Assembly: GCA_023427825.1 (NCBI GenBank)
Contig: JAEZAI010000536.1
Coordinates: forward strand, 1-12,834
Length of the DNA stretch: 12,834 nucleotides
Source of the DNA: Actinomycetes bacterium
GTDB lineage: Bacteria; Actinomycetota; Acidimicrobiia; Acidimicrobiales; Microtrichaceae
Direction: 5' to 3'
The first letter of the stretch is position 1. Every line of letters starts with the position of its first letter. The notes under the pieces were generated by a model. That model was not told the origin of the DNA and did not search any database. It saw only the letters and a program-made list of their open reading frames with translations. Below are positions 7,992 to 12,834 of the stretch, piece after piece. A program made the position numbers and the translations under genes.

Positions 7992-8558
7992 ATGTCCCCC
8001 ACACGACCCTCCGGGCCCGGTTCGCCCGCGACCGATCTCCACGGCCTGAGCGCGTCCGTGGACCGGTTGACCGCACACGCCAGCGACTGGTCGACCCGCC
8101 GGCTGCTCGACGAGGGCCTGGACCTGGTGCGCGACGCCTCCTGGGCCGACGCCTGCGCGCTGTTCCGGGTGGGGTCCGACGAGGTGACCGTGCTGCACGC
8201 ACGACCCGCGCTCCGGGTCGACAGTTCGACGTTGGACCCCGACACCCCGCTGCCGCCGGTCTGCGCGGTCGTGCCCACCGGATGGTTCCCGTGGGGGCTC
8301 GCACCGATCCAGGCCGACCGCTTCGTCCTGGTCGACGACGCCCGTCGCCTGCCCGCCTCGCCGGTCGACGGCGCCACCCTGGGCTCGCTCGGCGTGCGGT
8401 CGTGCCTGCACCTGCCGCTGCGTCAGCGCGGGCGCATGGTCGGCGCGCTGCAGGTGTTCTGGTCCGAACCGCGCCTGGCGTGGGACGACGACCGCGGCCG
8501 CCTCCTGCGGACGCTCGGTCGGTTCCTGCTCACCAGCGCCGGCCGCGAGCGGGCCTGA
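7992..8558 (+). CDS. Small stand-alone GAF-domain protein
   Basis: A 188-residue cytoplasmic protein made almost entirely of one GAF-like domain (about residues 33-183). The pattern is a first helix ([16 protein letters not shown]), a core strand set around ADACALFRV, the acidic turn [13 protein letters not shown], and the typical late strands [21 protein letters not shown] followed by a closing helix ([15 protein letters not shown]). GAF domains bind small ligands or mediate dimerisation in sensors and regulators. No kinase, cyclase, phosphatase or DNA-binding domain is attached, so it would have to act through a partner or as a simple binding protein. I chose ATG 7992; the upstream GGTGGA is a weak ribosome binding site, and the in-frame sequence before it looks non-coding. 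It is divergent from the amidohydrolase and convergent with the transporter gene. The domain call is by pattern and could be remote. Confidence 0.78.
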   Translation: MSPTRPSGPGSPATDLHGLSASVDRLTAHASDWSTRRLLDEGLDLVRDASWADACALFRVGSDEVTVLHARPALRVDSSTLDPDTPLPPVCAVVPTGWFPWGLAPIQADRFVLVDDARRLPASPVDGATLGSLGVRSCLHLPLRQRGRMVGALQVFWSEPRLAWDDDRGRLLRTLGRFLLTSAGRERA

Positions 8559-8579
8559 CGCTGGTCGGCCCGGCGCCGG
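8532..8579. terminator. Possible bidirectional terminator between convergent genes
   Basis: ACCAGCG (8532-8538) pairs with CGCTGGT (8559-8565) across the GAF stop codon, enclosing further GGCC-type pairing. A perfect 10-bp palindrome CCGGCGCCGG follows at 8570-8579, within the 25-base gap before the stop of the opposite gene. No T-tract is present. Strong GC structure between two convergent stops suggests a shared termination zone, but the arms overlap coding sequence and could be coincidental. Confidence 0.35.
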
Positions 8580-8583
8580 TCGC

Positions 8584-9933
8584 TCAGTCCGTCCCGTGCG
8601 GCGGACCGCGACTCGTGTCGTCGTCGGCGGGGTGCGGATCGTCGGGGTCGAGCGACTCGTGGGCGTCCTCCATCCGGCGCACGCCCACCTCGGCGTCGCC
8701 GTCCCCGCCTCGCAGCATCCGGCGCATCGCCGTGCGCACACCGCTGTCGCCGGATTCCTCCCGGATCTGCTCCATCTCGGTGAGGTGGGAGTCGACGACC
8801 TCGTGGCGCTCCAGGATCGTGGACACGAACGCCTGGATGACACCGGCGGCGGGCAGGGCCATGATCGCCCCCATCGGTCCGAGCAGCGTGCCGCCGACGA
8901 TCGCGGCACCGAACGCCACGGCCGGGTGGAGGTCCATCGTCTGCGCCGTGATCTTGGGCGCCAGGAGGTAGTTCTCGATCTGCTGGTAGACGAGGATGAA
9001 GCCCAGGACCCAGATGGCGTCGATCGGATCGTTGAGCAGGGCGATCAGCACCGGCAACGCGCCGGCCAGGTAGGTGCCGATCGCGGGGATGAACTGGCTG
9101 ATGAGGCCGACCCACAGCGCGAGCGCGAGCGGCGAGGGGACGCCGACGATCGTCAGGAACAGCCAGGTGAACGCCGACGACAGCACCGCGAGCAGCAGGC
9201 GGGAGTAGATCCAGCCGCCCGTCTTCTGGATCGCGAGCTCCCACAGCAGCAGCACGGTCCGCTGGTTGCGCTCGGGCAGTACGGAGCAGACGTTGCGGCG
9301 CAGCTGCGGTCCCTGCGACGTCATGTAGTAGCTGAACAGCCCGATCGTGAACGCCTGGAAGATGAGTCCGACGAGCGTGCCGGTGACCGCCAGGACGCGG
9401 CCACCGAGGTTGGTGGCGACGTCGGTCAGGTCGTCCTGGTAGCTCTCGATCTGCGCGGTGATGTCATCGGTCGTGATGTCCGTGTCGAACGTGTCGTTGA
9501 TCCACTTGGTGGAGTCCTCGAGGTAGTTCGGAGCGTTGTCCACCAGGTCCTGGACCTGCGTGACCACCAGGTCGCCCATCACGAAGAGGAAGAGGCCTCC
9601 GACCACGAACAGGACGAGGAAGCAGAACAGCGTGGCGACGCTGCGCTTCCAGCCGCGGTCGGCCAGGAAGTTGACCGCCGGCTCGACCGCGAACGACAGG
9701 AAGAGCGAGATCGCCACCAGCAGCAGGAAGCCCTGGAGCTGGATCAGGATCGAGCGACCGAACTGGTAGGCGGCGACCGACAGCGCGACGGCGACGATCG
9801 CTCGCCAGAACCAGCGGGGCAGCGCCCGGCCGTCGCCCATGCGCAGCGAGATGTGCGGCGCGCTCTCCGGGGGCGGCTCGGTGTTGGGCTCCTCGGGGCG
9901 CTCCGGGAGCTGGCCCGCGGCGAGGTCGGTCAC
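8584..9933 (-). CDS. AI-2E family transporter-like membrane protein
   Basis: A 449-residue polytopic membrane protein of the AI-2E / PerM / YdiK family. The family was named for autoinducer-2 export, but members also act as ion antiporters or general permeases, so the substrate is open. A disordered Pro/Glu-rich N-terminus (1-35) precedes helices near 43-58, 62-90 and 98-118. A long extracytoplasmic loop with coiled helices (120-175) follows, then helices near 178-204, 243-300, 304-322 and 335-375. The family hallmarks GLISQFIPAIGTYLAGALPV (276-295) and QQIENYLLAPKI (317-328) are intact. The C-terminal 70 residues are charged and cytoplasmic. The GTG start at 9933 has no good ribosome binding site; a short dyad occupies that position. 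It is the last gene of a likely paaX-hydrolase-transporter transcript, 42 bases after the hydrolase. Confidence 0.92.
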   Translation of the reverse strand: MTDLAAGQLPERPEEPNTEPPPESAPHISLRMGDGRALPRWFWRAIVAVALSVAAYQFGRSILIQLQGFLLLVAISLFLSFAVEPAVNFLADRGWKRSVATLFCFLVLFVVGGLFLFVMGDLVVTQVQDLVDNAPNYLEDSTKWINDTFDTDITTDDITAQIESYQDDLTDVATNLGGRVLAVTGTLVGLIFQAFTIGLFSYYMTSQGPQLRRNVCSVLPERNQRTVLLLWELAIQKTGGWIYSRLLLAVLSSAFTWLFLTIVGVPSPLALALWVGLISQFIPAIGTYLAGALPVLIALLNDPIDAIWVLGFILVYQQIENYLLAPKITAQTMDLHPAVAFGAAIVGGTLLGPMGAIMALPAAGVIQAFVSTILERHEVVDSHLTEMEQIREESGDSGVRTAMRRMLRGGDGDAEVGVRRMEDAHESLDPDDPHPADDDTSRGPPHGTD

Positions 9934-9936
9934 CCG

Positions 9937-9948
9937 GCCAAGGTTGGC
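9937..9948. promoter_or_regulatory. Small dyad directly upstream of the AI-2E-family start codon
   Basis: GCCAA (9937-9941) and TTGGC (9944-9948) form a dyad separated by GG, three bases before the GTG. It occupies the place where a ribosome binding site would be expected and none is seen. It could be an operator or a tiny RNA stem, or chance. Confidence 0.3.
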
Positions 9949-9975
9949 ACCCGCTCGACCGTGGGACGCGGACTG

Positions 9976-10779
9976 TCAGCCGGGGCCGAACATCATCAGC
10001 CACTGCTCCGCGCTCTTGGGCTTGAACACCACGTTGTGGGCGCGGGTGTCCCCCATGAGGTCGGAGGACTCCACCGAGTACTGGTGGCCCGGGAAGAGGA
10101 TGGCGTCGTCGGGCACGCGGGCGAGCGTGCCGGTGAGGCTGTGGTAGAGCGCCTCGGGGTCGCCGCCGGGAAGGTCGGTCCGACCACAGCCGTCCAGGAA
10201 CAGCGTGTCGCCCGAGACCAGGCACCCGTTGACGAGGAAGCACTGGCTCCCCGGCGTGTGGCCGGGCGTGTGGATGAGCTCGATCGGGATCTCGCCGACC
10301 ATGACGGTGTCGCCCGCCTCGTGGGCCACCAGGTCCGACGCGCTGAGGTCGGTCACCTTGAGCACCCACTCGGCCTCGTCGGCCTGGACGTGCACCGGCA
10401 CCGGCGCGACCGCCATGAGCTCGGTCGCGCCCTCGATCCGCATGCCCATCATCGAGCCGCCGCAGTGGTCGGGGTGGTAGTGCGTGACCAGCGCGCCGGT
10501 GAGTCGCATGCCGTCCGCCGCCGCGACGTCGACCAGGTCGCCCACGGCGTAGGCAGGATCGATCACCACGCACTCACCGGTGGTCCGGTCGCCGATCAGG
10601 TACGCGAAGTTGACCATCTGCGTGGCCACCGGGTCGCCGACGGCGAAGTCCCGCCCGGCCAGCAGCTGGCGGAAGTAGAAGCGGTCGTCGAACCGACCCG
10701 GCCCGTGGGTGCCCGCGTCGCGGGGGTGGCCGTGGCCGTCGGACGGGTCGGGCGCAGGTGCGTCGCTCACGAACGGCAC
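9976..10779 (-). CDS. Metallo-beta-lactamase-fold hydrolase (glyoxalase II / persulfide-dioxygenase-like)
   Basis: A 267-residue cytoplasmic enzyme of the metallo-beta-lactamase fold. The metal motif THYHPDH is at residues 99-105 (His100, His102, Asp104, His105), followed by HTPGHTPGS with His174, SGDTLF with Asp191 and FPGHQY with His232. This full set supports a metal-active hydrolase or oxygenase. The segment GCGRTDLPGGDPEALYHSL (198-215, written here with one residue of context) resembles the GCGRTDF block of ETHE1-type persulfide dioxygenases, while the complete set of ligands also fits glyoxalase II-like thioesterases. The N-terminus is a flexible His/Gly/Asp-rich stretch. I chose GTG 10779, which starts one base after the paaX TAG, implying coupled translation; GTG 10770 is an alternative three codons shorter. 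It is the middle gene of the paaX-hydrolase-transporter run. Confidence 0.92.
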   Translation of the reverse strand: MPFVSDAPAPDPSDGHGHPRDAGTHGPGRFDDRFYFRQLLAGRDFAVGDPVATQMVNFAYLIGDRTTGECVVIDPAYAVGDLVDVAAADGMRLTGALVTHYHPDHCGGSMMGMRIEGATELMAVAPVPVHVQADEAEWVLKVTDLSASDLVAHEAGDTVMVGEIPIELIHTPGHTPGSQCFLVNGCLVSGDTLFLDGCGRTDLPGGDPEALYHSLTGTLARVPDDAILFPGHQYSVESSDLMGDTRAHNVVFKPKSAEQWLMMFGPG

Positions 10780-10780
10780 G

Positions 10781-11605
10781 CTACCGCCCGGTCGCGCCCG
10801 CCTTGCCGCCGCGGGGCCGGTCGGCCTCGCCGTCGCGGCCCAGTCCGAGCCACTCGCCCAGGAGGGACTTGTACGTCGCGTCGTACCGGTCGTAGTCGGC
10901 CCGCAGCGCGTCGCCGGGCCAGCGCCGTCCGAGCAGCTCGCGCGGCAGCATCGGATCGGCGTTGAAGTGGCGCAGCACGGCGGCCGACAGCAGCCAACCG
11001 GGCGCCAGGGCATCGGTGTCGCCGGCGACCAGGCGGCGTTCGAGCACGGCCATCGAGCGTCGGAGCTCCATGGCACGGGCCTGCCACGCCGGCAGGTCCC
11101 AGAGCGTGGCCACCAGGTCCGAGTCGTCGTCGGGATGCACGGTGAACCAGCGGGTGAACGGCTCGACCACGGCCCGGTCCTCGGACGACCGGTCGGCGGG
11201 CAGGTTGTCGGGCCGGATCCACACGCTGTCGCGCAGCTCGCCCATGCGTAGGCGCTGCATGGACCGGCGGAGGGCGGCGCGATCGGCTGCGCTGCGACCA
11301 CCCGAGACGACCACCGCCTGACGCCACCCGCCCGACCACTCGAGCGTGGTCGCGACACGACCGGCGTCCTGGCGACGCTGGCGCTCCACGAGCTTGCCGA
11401 CGAGCTCGTACGAGCCGTCGGCGGTCCGGTCGGCCTCACCGGCGGTGGCCATGCGGGACAGGGCGGTGCGGACCGCGCCCTCCTCCAGGCCGAACAGCGT
11501 GCCGGCCCGGACGAGCTCACGGACCGGCATCCGGGGCGGATGGGTGCCGAGCAGCGTCGATGCCAGCACCGACCGGGCGGTCAGCGGGCGGTCGGAGCCG
11601 GCCAT
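10781..11605 (-). CDS. PaaX family transcriptional regulator
   Basis: A 274-residue DNA-binding protein of the PaaX family. Members repress catabolic operons, classically phenylacetate degradation with phenylacetyl-CoA as inducer. The N-terminal winged-helix region starts at PLTARSVLASTLLGTHPPRM and continues through the recognition-helix segment EEGAVRTALSRMATAGE (about residues 7-57). The central and C-terminal PaaX domains follow with VWIRPDNLP, the WDLPAWQ block, and a helical tail ending near LLGEWLGLG. I chose ATG 11605 because homologues typically begin shortly before this LTARSV motif, and the 17 codons between GTG 11656 and this ATG have unusually many A/T third positions. However, GTG 11656 sits six bases after a TACGGT -10-like box and would be a leaderless start (291 residues). 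It is divergent from the desaturase and leads the run to the hydrolase, so self-regulation and control of the desaturase are plausible. Confidence 0.92.
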   Translation of the reverse strand: MAGSDRPLTARSVLASTLLGTHPPRMPVRELVRAGTLFGLEEGAVRTALSRMATAGEADRTADGSYELVGKLVERQRRQDAGRVATTLEWSGGWRQAVVVSGGRSAADRAALRRSMQRLRMGELRDSVWIRPDNLPADRSSEDRAVVEPFTRWFTVHPDDDSDLVATLWDLPAWQARAMELRRSMAVLERRLVAGDTDALAPGWLLSAAVLRHFNADPMLPRELLGRRWPGDALRADYDRYDATYKSLLGEWLGLGRDGEADRPRGGKAGATGR

Positions 11606-11662
11606 CGCCTCGTCACGGTCGCGACGGTCTCCCGGGACGTCGGATCGGCTCGCCACGTCACC

Positions 11663-11668
11663 ACCGTA
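11663..11668 (-). promoter_or_regulatory. Candidate -10 box for paaX
   Basis: On the minus strand TACGGT fits TANNNT and lies six bases before GTG 11656. Transcription would start at about that GTG, giving either a leaderless message or, with ATG 11605, an untranslated leader of about 50 bases. A -35 element is weak at the expected place (11687-11692). Confidence 0.4.
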
Positions 11669-11682
11669 GGTCGACCCCTGGG

Positions 11683-11722
11683 CCTTACAGGATTGCAAAC
11701 AGCCATCGTTCAGGCGTAAGGT
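11683..11722 (+). promoter_or_regulatory. Desaturase promoter with flanking inverted repeat
   Basis: TTGCAA (11693-11698) as -35 and TAAGGT (11717-11722) as -10 are separated by 18 bases. Six bases after the -10 comes the GTG start at 11729, which predicts transcription starting at the start codon and a leaderless message, common in actinobacteria. An inverted repeat CCTTAC (11683-11688) / GTAAGG (11716-11721) brackets the promoter, and its right arm overlaps the -10. It is a candidate operator, perhaps for the adjacent PaaX regulator. Boxes are seen; function is inferred. Confidence 0.55.
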
Positions 11723-11728
11723 GCCGGT

Positions 11729-12772
11729 GTGACCGCGACGCTCCGCGCTCCCAGCACCATGCTGCCGCCCACCGAGGCGCTGACCGACGTGCTGCCCACC
11801 GATCGGCTGGGCCCCACGGGCCGCCCGATCGGCGAGCTCCGCCAGGAGCTGTACCGCATCCCCAACCTCGCCAACGTCGGCCACGTGGCCGGCGTGTGGA
11901 TCCAGTCGGTCGGCGTGCTGGCGCTCGCCGCCTGGTGGGGCAATCCCATCGGCTGGATCGCCGCCTTCTTCCTCATGGGCCGGGCCATGGCCCGGTTCGC
12001 GATCCTCTCCCACGAGGCCGCTCACCGGCTGCTGTTCACCAGTCGCAAGGTCAACGACTGGGTGGGGGCGTGGCTCCTGGCCTACCCGGCCTTCGTCCCC
12101 TTCGACGGCTACCGGCGCAGCCACATGGCGCACCACAAGGAGGAGTTCGGCCCCAACGAGCCGGACCTCATGCTCTACGCCGGTTACCCGATCACCCGGG
12201 ACTCGTGGCGGCGCAAGCTCACGCGGGACGCCGACGGCAACAGCGGGTGGAAGAACCTCAAGGGCCTGCTGAAGGCCGTCCGCTCGCCGACCGCCCGACC
12301 GCTGGCCCTCAAGATCCTGGGCTGGCAGGTCGCGCTGTTCGTCGGACTGTGGCTGGGGCTCGGCCACTGGTGGATCTACCCCGTGTTCTGGTTGCTGCCG
12401 TGGATGACGGTGTGGCGGGTCCTCAACCGGCTCCGCGCCGTCGCCGAGCACGGCGGCATGGAGGCGTCGCCCGATCGGCGGCTGACCACGCACCACGTTC
12501 GCCAGGGGGTGTGGGCCAGGTTCTGGATGGTGCCGTTCAACACCGGCTGGCACCTGGCCCACCACGTCGACATCGGAGTGCCGTTCTCCAAGCTCCCGCA
12601 GCTGCAGCGGGAGCTGGAGGCGGCCGGCTACGTCCGGCCCGAGCTGGTCTGGCCGAGCTACCGGTCGCTCTGGCGCCACGCGAGCTCCCGGCCCGACGAA
12701 GCCACGCAGGGCGCCACGAAGGGCTCGGCGGTCAGCCCTCGACGGTCGCGCCGGCAGCCTGCTCGAAGCTGA
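11729..12772 (+). CDS. Membrane fatty-acid desaturase
   Basis: A 347-residue integral membrane di-iron desaturase that introduces double bonds into acyl chains. All three histidine boxes are present: HEAAH (residues 95-99), HMAHH (132-136) and HLAHH (275-279), with an extra AEHGGM histidine (His241) that often adds a ligand in this family. Hydrophobic helices lie near 55-93, 112-124 and 195-228, leaving the boxes on the cytoplasmic side. The final 30 or so residues are Arg/Ser/Ala-rich and poorly structured; they coincide with an overlapping gene on the other strand. The GTG start at 11729 lacks a ribosome binding site but sits six bases after a -10 box, consistent with leaderless translation. 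It is divergent from paaX. Acyl substrate and double-bond position cannot be read from sequence. Confidence 0.94.
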   Translation: MTATLRAPSTMLPPTEALTDVLPTDRLGPTGRPIGELRQELYRIPNLANVGHVAGVWIQSVGVLALAAWWGNPIGWIAAFFLMGRAMARFAILSHEAAHRLLFTSRKVNDWVGAWLLAYPAFVPFDGYRRSHMAHHKEEFGPNEPDLMLYAGYPITRDSWRRKLTRDADGNSGWKNLKGLLKAVRSPTARPLALKILGWQVALFVGLWLGLGHWWIYPVFWLLPWMTVWRVLNRLRAVAEHGGMEASPDRRLTTHHVRQGVWARFWMVPFNTGWHLAHHVDIGVPFSKLPQLQRELEAAGYVRPELVWPSYRSLWRHASSRPDEATQGATKGSAVSPRRSRRQPARS

Positions 12773-12834
12773 TCTCGCCGCCGTCCGCGGTGGTCAGCAC
12801 CAGCATGCGGTCCTCGATGACCGCCCGCTCGACC
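12732..12834 (-). CDS. C-terminal end of an unidentified protein, 5' part beyond the right edge
   Basis: A minus-strand frame is open from the right edge (first full codon at 12833) to TGA at 12732-12734, giving 33 residues that include VIEDRMLVLTTADGGEISF. The alternating hydrophobic and acidic pattern and strongly GC-biased third positions look like real protein, probably beta strands. Its last 41 bases overlap the 3' end of the desaturase convergently. I do not recognise the family, and the evidence is a short open frame, so the call is moderate. Confidence 0.55.
   Translation of the reverse strand, partial: VERAVIEDRMLVLTTADGGEISFEQAAGATVEG

Noticed and set aside
7794..8909. Upstream in-frame extension of the amidohydrolase to a 945-codon frame
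   Set aside because: The extra 372 codons run antisense to the GAF gene and contain no family sequence; the GTG at 7793 has a ribosome binding site and begins exactly at the family N-terminus.
8596..10965. A 789-codon plus-strand open frame across the transporter, hydrolase and end of paaX
   Set aside because: It has low-complexity Arg/Gly/Asp-rich composition and runs through three well-supported opposite-strand genes and their gaps.
10781..11605. A phenylacetate degradation locus implied by the PaaX-type regulator
   Set aside because: No paa catabolic gene is in the window, and PaaX-family regulators control other functions too.
11657..12679. N-terminal extension of paaX into the desaturase region (part of a 632-codon frame)
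   Set aside because: It crosses the divergent promoter region and is antisense to the desaturase with its three histidine boxes.

Overview
The window is very GC-rich DNA with dense, short-gapped genes, frequent GTG starts, a two-subunit methylmalonyl-CoA mutase and a PaaX-family regulator. Together these point to an actinobacterium. The protein styles would fit an Acidimicrobiia-like lineage, but that finer placement is inference. Eleven complete or near-complete genes and one fragment can be supported. I see no rRNA, tRNA, CRISPR array, insertion sequence, phage gene or origin, and no gene-free stretch over 300 bases.

Left block (1-5067, all minus strand). Reading in the direction of transcription, this holds a DoxX-family membrane protein, a ferric-reductase-like haem membrane protein, then mutA and mutB. 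These last two are the small and large subunits of adenosylcobalamin-dependent methylmalonyl-CoA mutase. mutA and mutB overlap by four bases (ATGA) and form one translational unit. mutB runs off the left edge just before its B12-binding domain. The mutase interconverts succinyl-CoA and methylmalonyl-CoA, linking propionyl-CoA from odd-chain fatty acids, branched amino acids or sterols to the TCA cycle. The haem protein ends 51 bases before mutA, with a 9-bp inverted repeat over its stop codon.

Middle block (5068-8583). A PIG-L-type zinc deacetylase lies on the plus strand and is divergent from doxX. A minus-strand amidohydrolase of the D-aminoacylase superfamily faces it convergently across a nested palindrome. 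Divergent from the amidohydrolase is a small stand-alone GAF-domain protein on the plus strand.

Right block (8584-12834). A minus-strand run reads PaaX-type regulator, then metallo-beta-lactamase-fold hydrolase, then AI-2E-family transporter-like membrane protein, with gaps of 1 and 42 bases. It probably forms one transcript. Divergent from paaX is a membrane fatty-acid desaturase on the plus strand. Its promoter elements place transcription initiation at the GTG start codon, which predicts a leaderless mRNA. The desaturase 3' end overlaps the tail of an unidentified minus-strand gene that enters from the right edge.

Overall this reads as an ordinary chromosomal region with a loose acyl-CoA and lipid theme (mutase, desaturase, PaaX regulator). 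I do not see convincing evidence for a new multi-gene system. The points most worth a second look are the palindromic element near 5969-6022, the compact divergent paaX/desaturase control region, the haem protein upstream of mutAB, and the altered metal site of the amidohydrolase.
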